A stretch of DNA of 45,844 bases, taken from Streptomyces sp. ISL-66 (GTDB taxonomy: Bacteria > Actinomycetota > Actinomycetes > Streptomycetales > Streptomycetaceae). The notes beneath the pieces are model-generated. The model ran no database searches. It worked only from the letters and a program-made list of their open reading frames with translations, and was not told the origin of the DNA. How positions within the stretch are numbered: position 1 is the first letter of the stretch; each line of letters opens with the position of its first letter. Of the stretch, positions 7,937-15,796 are shown in pieces. The DNA is taken from positions 1 through 45,844 of the forward strand of contig NZ_JAGGOW010000151.1 in the NCBI RefSeq assembly GCF_018614135.1. Direction: 5' to 3'. Position numbers and translations under genes: made by a program.

Positions 7937-8554
7937 ATGAGCTTCGGCGACCCGAACAACCCCTACAGCCAGCAGCCCCCGCAGGGCCAGCCCGGCTACC
8001 CGCAGCAGGCGCCGCAGGGTGTGCCCCCGCAGTACGGCTATCCGCAGCAGCCCCCGACGGGCGTTCCCCCGCAGCAGCCGTACGGCGCGTACCCGCAGAC
8101 CGGCATGCCGGGCATGCCGGGCGCCGGGATGCCGCCGCTGGCGCACTGGGGGCTGCGCTTCGGCGCGCTCCTGCTCGACGTCCTGATCACGGTGGCCCCG
8201 ATGTACGCCCTCGGCCTCATCGACATCGCCATGAGCGACGACCCGGCGACCGCCGAACCCGGGGTCTTCTTCCTGATCGGCGTGCTGTACACGCTCGGCA
8301 TGAGCATCTTCCAGCTGTACAAGGAAGGCTCGACCGGCCAGACGATCGGCAAGAAGGCCCTGGGCATCAGCCTGCGCCGCGAGGCCGACGGAAGCGTCCT
8401 CGGCTTCGGCATGGCCTTCGTGCGCAGGCTGGCGCACTTCCTGGACTCCATCGCCTGCTACATCGGCTGGCTGTGGCCCCTGTGGGACGAAAAGAAGCAG
8501 ACCTTCGCCGACAAGGTGTGCGGCACCGTCGTCGTCAAGGTTCCCAAGAACTAG
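7937..8554 (+). CDS. RDD-family membrane protein with Pro/Gln-rich N-terminus
   Basis: A 205-residue protein. Residues 1-65 are a low-complexity Pro/Gln/Gly/Tyr tail with repeated YPQQ and GVPPQ units, as common in actinobacterial RDD proteins. The RDD domain follows: helix LRFGALLLDVLITVAPMYAL with the conserved Arg and Asp, a second helix around FFLIGVLYTLGMSIFQLY, the TGQTIGKKALGISL motif, and a terminal pair of helices ending DKVCGTVVVKV. RDD proteins are integral membrane proteins of uncertain, possibly transport, function. Start ATG 7937 has GGAGAG upstream and precedes the tail directly. Two strong hairpins follow the stop. Confidence 0.85.
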   Translation: MSFGDPNNPYSQQPPQGQPGYPQQAPQGVPPQYGYPQQPPTGVPPQQPYGAYPQTGMPGMPGAGMPPLAHWGLRFGALLLDVLITVAPMYALGLIDIAMSDDPATAEPGVFFLIGVLYTLGMSIFQLYKEGSTGQTIGKKALGISLRREADGSVLGFGMAFVRRLAHFLDSIACYIGWLWPLWDEKKQTFADKVCGTVVVKVPKN

Positions 8555-8601
8555 GGCGGTGACCGGCCGAAGAAGAGAGACGGCCCAGAGCCACCGCCGG
8601 T

Positions 8602-8661
8602 CCGGTGCGTGAGCACCGGCCGCCACGATCCGGGGCCCGTCCGCACCATCCGGACGGGCCC
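8602..8661. terminator. Double hairpin terminator between convergent genes
   Basis: Stem one: CCGGTGC (8602-8608) pairs with 8613-8619 around loop GTGA. Stem two: GGGCCCGTCCG (8633-8643) pairs perfectly with 8651-8661 around a 7-base loop. They lie between the stops of the RDD gene and the DUF4188 gene and should terminate from both sides. Confidence 0.75.
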
Positions 8662-8679
8662 TGAGTCGTGGGCGCGCGC

Positions 8680-9186
8680 TCAGCCTTCCGGCGCGGAGCG
8701 GTGGGCGAAGCGGTCTGCCGCGGCGCGGCCGCGGGACTCGACGGGGACCACGCCGGTGGCAGCGCCCAGCCCGAAGGGCGGCATGTCCGCGTAGATGGAC
8801 TCGTACGAGCCCTCGGGCGCGATGTACGTCTCGTGCCACAGACCCACGTGCCCGCGCATCTTCCCGGCGCGCTCCTTGCGGTTCATCATCGCCCAGGCCC
8901 GGCGGTGGAACATGTCCGGCGAGGCGGCGTAGGCGTACAGCTTCTCCTTGGACTCCCAGTACTGGACGACGTAGTACGTACGGGGCGAGGCGGTGAGCAG
9001 GACGTGGCCCAGGAGTCCGCGGCCCTCGTCCCGGGCCAGCTCGCGGAGCATGCGGGGCATGGCCAGGAGGACGGGCAGCCAGTGGTGGACGGCCCAGAAG
9101 TGGTTGATGCGCATCCCTATCAGCAGGACGACGACATCGCCTTCGGCGGCGGCCGTGGTGCGGCCCGGTAACGGCTTTGCGGACAC
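8680..9186 (-). CDS. DUF4188 (af470-like monooxygenase fold) protein with a TTA codon
   Basis: A 168-residue soluble protein. The motifs FWAVHHWLPVLLAMPRMLREL, TYYVVQYWESKEKLYAYA and MFHRRAWAMMN match the DUF4188 family, which Pfam links to af470-like monooxygenases; substrate unknown. I chose GTG 9186 because GGAGG sits close upstream; a farther in-frame start would run through the operator. Residue 6 is Leu coded by TTA (9169-9171). TTA is very rare in Streptomyces and needs the bldA tRNA, so translation is probably tied to development. The gene is divergent from a MerR regulator with paired palindromes between, so it is the likely target of that regulator. Confidence 0.8.
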   Translation of the reverse strand: MSAKPLPGRTTAAAEGDVVVLLIGMRINHFWAVHHWLPVLLAMPRMLRELARDEGRGLLGHVLLTASPRTYYVVQYWESKEKLYAYAASPDMFHRRAWAMMNRKERAGKMRGHVGLWHETYIAPEGSYESIYADMPPFGLGAATGVVPVESRGRAAADRFAHRSAPEG

Positions 9187-9206
9187 ACGGCCTCCAGATG
9201 GCCTGG

Positions 9207-9256
9207 TTGGATGACGGCACTGTCCATGCGCCGAGTTGGATAGTGACACTCTCCAA
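9207..9256. promoter_or_regulatory. Two MerR-type palindromic operators
   Basis: The copy at 9236-9256 is an inverted repeat: TTGGA, T, AGTG, A, CACT, C, TCCAA. A related copy at 9207-9226 reads TTGGATGACGGCACTGTCCA. Their starts are 29 bases apart. Long symmetrical spacer dyads of this kind are bound by MerR dimers. Both lie between the divergent DUF4188 and MerR genes and should control both. Confidence 0.7.
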
Positions 9257-9271
9257 GGAAAGGTTCAAGAG

Positions 9272-9913
9272 ATGCGGCTGGCGGAGCTGAGCGAACGGAG
9301 CGGCCTGCCCACCGCGACCATCAAGTACTACCTGCGCGAAGGCCTGTTGCCGGCGGGACGCCGCGTGGGCGCGACGACCGCGGAGTACGACGAGGGGCAC
9401 CTGCGGCGGCTGCGCCTCGTGCGCGCGCTCATCCAGGTCGGCGGACTGCCGGTGGCGAAGGTCCGGGAAGTCCTCGGCCACGTCGACGACGAGTCGCTCG
9501 GCCGGACGATCCGGCTCGGCGCCGCGCTCTGGGCGCTGCCGCAGGGGCCGGAACCGGCCGAGGAGGACGAGGCGGCGGCGAGCGCGCGGCTCGAAGTGGA
9601 CCGGCTGCTGGAGCTGCTGGGCTGGTCGACGGCCCGGGAGCTCGGAGCCCTCTCACCCGTCCACCGGTCGCTGGTGGTGGCCGTGGCCACCCTGATCCGC
9701 CTCGGCTACCCGTGGGACGCGGAACTGATGGCTCCGTACGCGGAGCTGATGCACCAGGCGGCCGTGCGCGACCTGGACTTCGTCGAGACCCACCCCTCCG
9801 AGACGGAGAAGGTGGAGACGTCGGTCGCGGCGGCGGTGCTCTTCCAGCCGGTGCTGAAGGCCCTGCACCGGCTGGCGCAGGAGGAGGAGTCCGCGCGGCG
9901 GTACGGCTTGTAG
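9272..9913 (+). CDS. MerR-family transcriptional regulator
   Basis: A 213-residue regulator. The N-terminal winged helix begins MRLAELSERSGLPTATIKYYLREGLL and continues through YDEGHLRRLRLVRALIQVGGL, the classic MerR HTH_1 layout (residues 1-70). The C-terminal part is helical with no obvious metal-binding cysteines, so an organic ligand or stress signal is more likely than a metal. I chose ATG 9272; the upstream in-frame TTG at 9236 lies inside the operator palindrome and would make an implausible extension. Divergent from DUF4188; likely autoregulated through the operators at 9207-9256. Confidence 0.85.
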   Translation: MRLAELSERSGLPTATIKYYLREGLLPAGRRVGATTAEYDEGHLRRLRLVRALIQVGGLPVAKVREVLGHVDDESLGRTIRLGAALWALPQGPEPAEEDEAAASARLEVDRLLELLGWSTARELGALSPVHRSLVVAVATLIRLGYPWDAELMAPYAELMHQAAVRDLDFVETHPSETEKVETSVAAAVLFQPVLKALHRLAQEEESARRYGL

Positions 9914-9984
9914 GCGGGGACGCGGACGGGGGGCACGGAACCGGGGGCGGCGCGGACGGGCGGGCTCGGAAGCGGGGCGGGCGC

Positions 9985-10022
9985 GGACGGAGCGGGCGCG
10001 GTACCGGGCGCCCGCCCCGTCC
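9985..10022. terminator. Hairpin terminator between convergent MerR and protease genes
   Basis: GGACGGAGCGGGCGC (9985-9999) pairs with 10008-10022 over 15 positions with one mismatch, around an 8-base loop. The right arm ends 7 bases before the protease stop codon. The preceding bases are GGACGG-rich low-complexity sequence. Confidence 0.6.
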
Positions 10023-10029
10023 GGGGTGA

Positions 10030-10869
10030 CTACGGCTTCGGGAGGGTGCAGCCGGCCCGGTTCAGGTCGATCTTGTTACCGGGACCCACGCAGGGGACGA
10101 TGATGTACGTCTGCTGCGCGTAGTTGATGCCCTGACGGACCGTCACGGTGCCGTTCTGGTCCACCTCGCACGGGTTGTTCTCCGTGCACCGCCCGCCGTC
10201 CTCATTGCCCGTGTTGTTGACGGCGACGACCTTGCCCGTCGTCGTGTCGATCACCGGGGAGCCGGAGGTGCCGCCGATGGTGTTGCAGGCCGAGGTGTAG
10301 CGCAGCGAGTCCTTCCAGGTCCACTCGCCCTCCTTGAGGAGGTAGCTGAACCCGTCCACGTTGCAGCTGTAGGTGCGCTTCCAGTACCCGGAGACCACCT
10401 TGATCGCGGTGCCCTGTACCGGGTGGGCGTCGTTCAGCGTGAGCGCGTTGATGCCGTACTCGCTGCTGATCTGCGCGTACGTCTTGGTGAGCTGGTAGAT
10501 CGAGATGTCCGTGTCGGTCATCGTCGCGTACGAGATCTTGCTCGCGCGCAGCGTCGCGACCTTGGAGCCCGATGCGTTGAGCAGCGAGAAGGAGCGGCTG
10601 GACGCCTTGTCCTTGATGACCTGGCCCGCGGCCGGCATGCCCGACTCCAGACAGTGGCCGTTGGAGAGCACGAGCGCCGGGTCGGTCGGCAGCGAATTGG
10701 GCACGCGGACGACCGAGCCGGAGCAGTTGCTGAGCGCGACGGTGCCGGCGTAGGTGACCGCGACGGTCGGGGTGGCCGCGCCGTCCCGGGTCGACTGGGC
10801 CACGGCCGGGGCCGCTGCCGCTCCGGTGAGGAGCAGAGCGAACGCGGCGGCGGCGAGAGGCTTGTTCAT
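10030..10869 (-). CDS. Secreted trypsin-like serine protease (S1 family)
   Basis: A 279-residue exported protein. A Sec signal (MNKPLAAAAFALLLTGAAAA) ends near PAVAQS. The chymotrypsin-fold triad is visible: His72 in VLSNGHCLE, Asp121 in TMTDTDISIY, and Ser202 in IGGTSGSPVID. Cysteines that could form disulfides flank these sites (NCSGS, GHC, SCN, SACN, RCTENNPC). The GTSGSP motif is a variant of the usual GDSGGP, common in glutamyl-endopeptidase-like and Streptomyces trypsin-like proteins. I chose ATG 10869 with GAGGGG upstream; a TTG at 10893 has no signal-peptide logic. Specificity is unknown. Confidence 0.85.
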   Translation of the reverse strand: MNKPLAAAAFALLLTGAAAAPAVAQSTRDGAATPTVAVTYAGTVALSNCSGSVVRVPNSLPTDPALVLSNGHCLESGMPAAGQVIKDKASSRSFSLLNASGSKVATLRASKISYATMTDTDISIYQLTKTYAQISSEYGINALTLNDAHPVQGTAIKVVSGYWKRTYSCNVDGFSYLLKEGEWTWKDSLRYTSACNTIGGTSGSPVIDTTTGKVVAVNNTGNEDGGRCTENNPCEVDQNGTVTVRQGINYAQQTYIIVPCVGPGNKIDLNRAGCTLPKP

Positions 10870-11092
10870 GTGGGGGTTCCCCTCTGGTGACAATGTGATG
10901 CGACCGAAGATCCTCCGGTTGTCATGCGCATTGTTGGGATCTCTGCCTCAACTCACAAGAGGGCCTGCCCAGTTGAGCCCGCGAGCGGAAACGGCCGCAT
11001 TCAGACTTGCGCCGCGGCGCGGTCGCCCGCAAAGCGCTCGCGCAGCGGGAGGCCCGCCCGGAGGGGGCCAAGTGCCTTTCCCGTCCGATCCC

Positions 11093-11121
11093 TTGACGGC
11101 CCCGGAGGCGGAGAGCACAGT
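11093..11121 (+). promoter_or_regulatory. Candidate promoter of the GH16-GH64 operon
   Basis: TTGACG (11093-11098) and CACAGT (11116-11121) are separated by 17 bases, a good vegetative-type promoter. The LacI operator starts 17 bases after the -10 hexamer, so a bound repressor would block initiation or early elongation. The promoter of the binding-protein gene at 15685 has the same arrangement. Confidence 0.6.
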
Positions 11122-11137
11122 GACGACCGGCAGGGCC

Positions 11138-11151
11138 TGAGAGCGCTCTCA
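11138..11151. promoter_or_regulatory. LacI-family operator TGAGAGCGCTCTCA
   Basis: A 14-base perfect palindrome with the GAGCGCTC core of the LacI family. It differs from the cellobiose repressor CebR site (TGGGAGCGCTCCCA) by one symmetrical change. An identical copy precedes the importer operon at 15727. Confidence 0.85.
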
Positions 11152-11276
11152 AGCATTCTCAAGCGTCACTGCGGCCGTGCCGGAACCGCCCGCTCCACCG
11201 ACCCCCCACATCCCCCGCATCCCCCGCATTCCCCAGCACCGCTCCATCCCCCCACATCGCCTCAGAGAGGGCATCC

Positions 11277-12758
11277 ATGCGTCTGACATCCGGCAGAGAA
11301 CGGCGGTCCGTCCGACGGGCCGCCATCGCCGCACTGAGCACACTGGCGGTGGCGGCCGCGGCCGCCGCGGTCGTCACCCTGCCCGCCAACGCCAACGCCA
11401 GCGCCGGCGCCGGCGCCGGCGCCGCCGCCCCGCCGGTCCCCGCGGGCTGGTCCCAGGTCTTCCTGGACGATTTCGACGGAGCCTCGGGCTCCGGGGTGAA
11501 CGCCGCGAACTGGCAGTACACCACCGGCACGAGCTACCCCGGCGGCCCGGCCGGCTTCGGCACCGGCGAAGTCGAGACGATGACCGCGAACGCCGCCAAC
11601 GTCTCCCTCGACGGCGCCGGAAACCTGCGCATCACCCCGCGCCGGGACGCCGCGGGCAACTGGACCTCCGGCCGCATCGAGACCAAGCGCTCCGACTTCC
11701 AGGCCCCGGCGGGCGGCACACTGCGCACGGAGGCCCGTATCCAGATGCCCAACGTCACGGGCGCCGCGGCCAAGGGGTACTGGCCCGCGTTCTGGATGCT
11801 GGGCGCGCCCTACCGCGGCAACTGGTGGAACTGGCCCGGCATCGGCGAACTCGACATCCTGGAGAACGTCCAGGGCATCAACAACGAGTGGGCCACCATG
11901 CACTGCGGCACGAGCCCCGGCGGCCCGTGCAACGAGAAGTCCGGCATCGGCGGCCAGCGCGTGTGCACCGGCACGACCTGCCAGGGCGGCTTCCACACCT
12001 ACGCGGTGGAATGGGACCGCTCCCTCGCCGTGGAGGAGATGCGGTTCTACCTCGACGGGGTCAACTTCCACACCGTCCGGTCGAACCAGATGGACGCCAC
12101 GACCTGGACCAACGCCACGAACCACGGCTACTTCATCATCCTGAACGTGGCCATGGGCGGGGAGTTCCCGGCGGCCTTCGGCGGCGGACCCGACGCGGGG
12201 ACCCAGCCGGGCTACTCGATGGTCGTCGACTACGTCTCGGTACTCCAGTCCACGGACGCTACGACCACTCCCCCGACCACCCCGCCCACGACCCCTGCGA
12301 CCACACCTCCGACGACCCCTCCCACCACCCCGCCGGCGGGTGGACGCAACGCCTACGCCCCCATCCAGGCCGAATCCCACGACGCACAGGCCGGGACGGC
12401 CGAGGAGACGACCACGGACACCGGCGGAGGCCAGGACCTGACGGGCCTCGGCAACGGCGACTGGGCCCTGTACAGGGCCGTCGACTTCGGCACGGGCGGC
12501 CCGGCGACCCAGTTCCACGGACGCGTCGCCAGCGGCGCCGCCGGCGGGGTGAGCGGGCTCGTCGAGGTCCGGCTCGACAGCCGGACGAGCACGCCCATCG
12601 GCAGCTTCGCCGTGGCCGGCACCGGCGGCTGGCAGAGTTGGAAGACCGTACCTGCGAACATCACGGGCGGCACGGGCACGCACGACGTGTACCTCACCTT
12701 CACGAGCGGCCAGCCGGCCGACTACGTGAACCTCAACTGGTTCGACTTCGGGCACTGA
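11277..12758 (+). CDS. Secreted GH16 endo-beta-1,3-glucanase with CBM6
   Basis: A 493-residue exported endoglucanase predicted to cleave beta-1,3- or mixed beta-1,3/1,4-glucans. Signal peptide at residues 1-42. GH16 domain about 55-320 with catalytic motif GELDILE: nucleophile Glu191, Asp193, acid/base Glu196. A Thr/Pro linker (about 326-352, repeated TTPPTTPP) joins a C-terminal CBM6 domain (about 356-493) carrying QAES, GNGDWALY and LNWFDFG motifs. Start ATG 11277 follows a GAGAGG ribosome site. The promoter and operator at 11093-11151 precede it. The GH64 gene follows after 20 bases, so the two are co-transcribed and would act together on fungal-wall glucan or laminarin. Confidence 0.9.
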   Translation: MRLTSGRERRSVRRAAIAALSTLAVAAAAAAVVTLPANANASAGAGAGAAAPPVPAGWSQVFLDDFDGASGSGVNAANWQYTTGTSYPGGPAGFGTGEVETMTANAANVSLDGAGNLRITPRRDAAGNWTSGRIETKRSDFQAPAGGTLRTEARIQMPNVTGAAAKGYWPAFWMLGAPYRGNWWNWPGIGELDILENVQGINNEWATMHCGTSPGGPCNEKSGIGGQRVCTGTTCQGGFHTYAVEWDRSLAVEEMRFYLDGVNFHTVRSNQMDATTWTNATNHGYFIILNVAMGGEFPAAFGGGPDAGTQPGYSMVVDYVSVLQSTDATTTPPTTPPTTPATTPPTTPPTTPPAGGRNAYAPIQAESHDAQAGTAEETTTDTGGGQDLTGLGNGDWALYRAVDFGTGGPATQFHGRVASGAAGGVSGLVEVRLDSRTSTPIGSFAVAGTGGWQSWKTVPANITGGTGTHDVYLTFTSGQPADYVNLNWFDFGH

Positions 12759-12778
12759 GCGGACCGAGGAGCACACCG

Positions 12779-14368
12779 GTGAACACGAACGTGAACACGC
12801 ACACCCCCATGAACACGCCGCGACCCCGGCTCCGACCCCGGCCACCGCACACCGGGTCCCGGCCCAGGTCCCGGTCCGTCCTCCTGCTCCTGCTGACCGC
12901 CTTCCTCTCCCTGACGGGCGCCCTCCTCGTCGCCCCGAACGCCACCCTGGCCGCCTCCGACTACACCCAGGGCGTCACCACGCAGGGCACGGGTCAGGTC
13001 CGGATCTGGTTCGCGCCGACCACCCCGGCCGCCCTGGTGGACGTCCACTACCTGCCGGGCGGCGGACCCGGCCAGCAGAACTTCCGGATGGCGAACAACG
13101 GCGGCACCTGGGAGCGGAGCGTCTCCGCACTGGCCGCCGGATCCACGCTCGAGTACTGGTTCACGTACGAGAAGGGCGGCCCGCTCCACGACACCCCGCA
13201 CTTCACCGCCACGGTCGACTCCGGGAGCGGGGGCGGGGGCGGAGGGGGAGGCGGAGGGGGCGGGACCGGGAGCTTCCCCATCGCCTTCCAGAACAACACG
13301 CGCGGCGCGTATACCGACGCGCAGGTGTACGTCACCATCCTCGGCCAGGTGACCCCCGGCCAGTGGTCGTACATGAAGCCCGACGCCGCCATGGCCCACA
13401 TCAGCCACCTCGACGCCGACGCCCCCGGCCACCTGGTCAAGAAAGGCGTCAACTACCCCAACATGTCCTTCACGCTCGCCCGGGTGGGCGGTACGGTCCC
13501 CTCCCCGGCCTCGATCCGCGGGGGCCGGATCTACGTCTCCCTCGGCTCCCCCCTCTACATCCCCGTCTCCCCCGACGACCAGGGCTGGGGCGGCCCCGAC
13601 CTGCGCAATCCCGCTGATCCCAACAGCGACGTGTACTACGACTGGTACGAGTACAGCTACGTGCACGGCCAGGTCGCCTTCGGCGGGAACACCACCATGG
13701 TCGACCAGTTCGGCTTCCCTATGACCTCCCGGCTGCGCCAGACCTCCAGTGGGTACGACACCACCCAGGGCATCACCCTGACCCGCGCCCAAGTCATGCA
13801 GCAGTACGCGGAGGCCGTGGGAGGCGCCTTCAAGCCGCTGCAGAACGCCTACCGGATCGTCGCGCCGCGTTCCTCCGGCCTCTTCCTGCCGGGCGGCGCG
13901 CAGGCGAACCACCTGAAGGCCTACATCGACCAGACCTGGAGCCTCTACACCGGCCGCCAGTTCACCCTGACCCGGCTCGGCGAGACCTTCTCCGGGCGGG
14001 TGAGCGGATCGGTGCTCACCTTCAGCAAGAACGGCGCGGGCTCCTTCGTCCTGCAGAAGCCGACCTCGTCCGACGTCATGGCCTGTGCGGGCGCGCTGGC
14101 CTCGGGCAACGACACCGAGAAGCAGCTCGGCGCGGAGTTCTGCGCCGCGTTCACGCGGGGCGTCGCCCTGGACACCACCGCCTGGTACACCCCGTCGGCG
14201 TACTACGGCGGTTCGGCGAAGAACGACTACGCGGGCTTCTTCCACACCGTGGGCCTGAACCAGCGGGCCTACGGCTTCCCCTACGACGACATCAACGACC
14301 AGTCCTGCGTCCAGATCCTCGCCAACTCCGACCCGCCGACCGGGCTCACCCTCGGCATCGGCTGGTGA
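12779..14368 (+). CDS. Secreted GH64 beta-1,3-glucanase with N-terminal CBM56-like domain
   Basis: A 529-residue exported enzyme. The start is GTG 12779 with GAGGAG 7 bases upstream. A long signal region (about 1-60) ends near LAAS. Residues about 60-148 (SDYTQGVTTQGTGQVRIWFA, then LEYWFTYEKGGP) fit CBM56, a beta-1,3-glucan-binding module. A run of 12 glycines forms the linker. The GH64 catalytic domain (about 165-529) has FPIAFQNNT, NMSFTLARVGGTVPSPASIR and YVHGQVAFGGNTTMVDQFGF. GH64 enzymes are thaumatin-like and typically release laminaripentaose from beta-1,3-glucan. Second gene of the GH16 operon, ending at the hairpin at 14376. Confidence 0.88.
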   Translation: MNTNVNTHTPMNTPRPRLRPRPPHTGSRPRSRSVLLLLLTAFLSLTGALLVAPNATLAASDYTQGVTTQGTGQVRIWFAPTTPAALVDVHYLPGGGPGQQNFRMANNGGTWERSVSALAAGSTLEYWFTYEKGGPLHDTPHFTATVDSGSGGGGGGGGGGGGTGSFPIAFQNNTRGAYTDAQVYVTILGQVTPGQWSYMKPDAAMAHISHLDADAPGHLVKKGVNYPNMSFTLARVGGTVPSPASIRGGRIYVSLGSPLYIPVSPDDQGWGGPDLRNPADPNSDVYYDWYEYSYVHGQVAFGGNTTMVDQFGFPMTSRLRQTSSGYDTTQGITLTRAQVMQQYAEAVGGAFKPLQNAYRIVAPRSSGLFLPGGAQANHLKAYIDQTWSLYTGRQFTLTRLGETFSGRVSGSVLTFSKNGAGSFVLQKPTSSDVMACAGALASGNDTEKQLGAEFCAAFTRGVALDTTAWYTPSAYYGGSAKNDYAGFFHTVGLNQRAYGFPYDDINDQSCVQILANSDPPTGLTLGIGW

Positions 14369-14375
14369 AGGCGGT

Positions 14376-14416
14376 CCGTGCGGCCGGGAGCGCTCTCAGC
14401 GTTCCCGGCCGCACGG
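14376..14416 (+). terminator. Terminator hairpin with an operator-like site in its loop
   Basis: CCGTGCGGCCGGGA (14376-14389) is exactly complementary to 14403-14416, a 14-bp perfect stem with a 13-base loop, starting 8 bases after the GH64 stop. The stem end and loop together contain CGGGAGCGCTCTCA (14385-14398), 12 of 14 matches to the LacI operator. Confidence 0.75.
14385..14398. promoter_or_regulatory. Degenerate LacI operator, possible autoregulatory site
   Basis: CGGGAGCGCTCTCA differs from TGAGAGCGCTCTCA at positions 1 and 3, with the core and right half intact. It lies 144 bases upstream of the lacI-type gene, fitting weak autoregulation. It overlaps the terminator hairpin. Confidence 0.55.
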
Positions 14417-14541
14417 GTTACCCTGCTGTCCGACAGGGCCCCTCGACAGGGGGCCCTCGGCAGGGCCCACCACCGGGCCACGACCGGGCCCACGACGGCC
14501 CAGGGCGCCAGCCCGCCGCCGGACACGCATGAGGAGCGCCC

Positions 14542-15618
14542 GTGGCCGAACAGCTTCCCGCAGACCGGCCCACGCTGGAGGCGGTCGCGGCGCGCGCGGG
14601 GGTGTCCCGGGCCACCGCGTCCCGCGTCGTCAACGGCGGCGACGGCGTCCGCTCCCATCTGGTGGACAAGGTCCGCACGGCCGTCCGGGACCTGGGCTAC
14701 GTACCGAACCATGCGGCCCGCACGCTGGTGACCCGGCGCACCGGGGCGGTCGCCGTGATCATCGCCGAGCCCGAGATCCGGATCTTCTCCGATCCCTTCT
14801 TCTCCCGTCAGATCCGCGGCATCAGCAAGGAACTGACCGCGCACGACATGCAGTTGGTGCTGCTCCTGGTGGAGGACCGCGGCGACTACGACCGGATCGA
14901 GCGCTATCTGGCGGGCGGCCACGTCGACGGCGCGCTCGCCTTCTCGCTGCACACCGACGATCCGCTGCCCGCGATCACCCGGCGCATCGGGATGCCCACC
15001 GTCTACGGCGGGCGGCCCGGCTGGACCGGCGCCGCCGCAGGGTCCGCGGGCCCCTCGGAGCACGGCCCGGTGGCGTACGTCGACGCCGACAACCGCGGGG
15101 GTGCGCGCGAGGCCGTACGGCACCTGCTGTCCCTGGGGCGGCGACAGATCGCGCACATCGCGGGGCCGCTGGACCAGACGTCGGCGACCGACCGCCTCGA
15201 CGGGTACCGGGACGTGCTGCTCGATGCCGATCCGGCGCTGATCGCCGAGGGGGACTTCACCGCGGCGGGCGGGGCCCGCGCGATGGCCGAGCTGCTGGAG
15301 CGCTGCCCCGGGCTCGACGCGGTGTTCGCCGCGAACGACCTGATGGCGACGGGCGCGTTGGGCGTACTGCGCGAGCGGGGCCGGTCGGTGCCCGGGGACG
15401 TGGCGCTGGTGGGCTTCGATGACGCGGAGCTCGTTGCGGAGAGCACCGATCCGCCGCTGACGACCGTACGCCAGGACATCGAGGGCATGGGGCGGCTCAT
15501 GGCCCGGCTGCTGCTGCGGACCCTGGACAAGGCGCACGGCGCCGGCCGCCCGGGCGGCCGCGGCGTGCCGGCATCGGTGATCACCCCGACGTCGCTGGTG
15601 CGGCGCGGATCGGCCTGA
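14542..15618 (+). CDS. LacI-family transcriptional repressor of the glucan locus (CebR-like)
   Basis: A 358-residue regulator. The DNA-binding head (TLEAVAARAGVSRATASRVV, residues 11-30) is followed by the hinge helix YVPNHAARTLVTRRT and a periplasmic-binding-protein-like sensor domain (about 70-350) with DPFFSRQIRGIS, VDGALAF, VFAANDLMATGAL and VALVGFDDAE. Start GTG 14542 follows GAGGAG. Its position between glucanase and importer genes, and the palindromic GAGCGCTC operators before both units, mark it as the local repressor. CebR answers to cellobiose; here the effector is more likely a laminari-oligosaccharide, which is inference from the neighbouring enzymes. Confidence 0.9.
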   Translation: MAEQLPADRPTLEAVAARAGVSRATASRVVNGGDGVRSHLVDKVRTAVRDLGYVPNHAARTLVTRRTGAVAVIIAEPEIRIFSDPFFSRQIRGISKELTAHDMQLVLLLVEDRGDYDRIERYLAGGHVDGALAFSLHTDDPLPAITRRIGMPTVYGGRPGWTGAAAGSAGPSEHGPVAYVDADNRGGAREAVRHLLSLGRRQIAHIAGPLDQTSATDRLDGYRDVLLDADPALIAEGDFTAAGGARAMAELLERCPGLDAVFAANDLMATGALGVLRERGRSVPGDVALVGFDDAELVAESTDPPLTTVRQDIEGMGRLMARLLLRTLDKAHGAGRPGGRGVPASVITPTSLVRRGSA

Positions 15619-15684
15619 GACCACTCAACTCGCCCTCCTCCCCCGGGTGAAGGGGACCAATCTCAGCCGTCCCGCGCAGGACTC

Positions 15685-15714
15685 TTGACGGGGCGCCGGT
15701 GCGGGGTGCACGCT
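15685..15714 (+). promoter_or_regulatory. Candidate promoter of the importer operon
   Basis: TTGACG at 15685-15690 and CACGCT at 15709-15714 are 18 bases apart. The operator starts 42 bases after the start of the -35 element, against 45 bases in front of the GH16 gene. The shared layout supports joint control of both units. Confidence 0.55.
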
Positions 15715-15726
15715 CCAGTCGCGTTC

Positions 15727-15740
15727 TGAGAGCGCTCTCA
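15727..15740. promoter_or_regulatory. LacI-family operator TGAGAGCGCTCTCA, importer copy
   Basis: This is identical over 14 bases to the operator at 11138-11151. It lies just downstream of the candidate promoter and 57 bases upstream of the solute-binding lipoprotein gene. Confidence 0.85.
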
Positions 15741-15796
15741 AATCTCTCCCGGACCCTCTCGGAAGAGTCGCACCGCCAAGCCCAGGAGGCCGCACC

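Larger units (their letters stand above)
10870..11276. other. Divergent intergenic region of protease and glucanase genes
   Basis: This 407-base region contains no gene I can support. Its right part holds the promoter and LacI operator of the glucanase operon. From about 11205 to 11255 it is CCCC-rich leader sequence with repeated CATCCCCC units. No clear promoter of the protease gene was found. Confidence 0.5.

Noticed and set aside
11205..11260. CATCCCCC repeats in the GH16 leader as a CRISPR or functional repeat
   Set aside because: Short, irregular low-complexity C-rich leader with no spacer structure.
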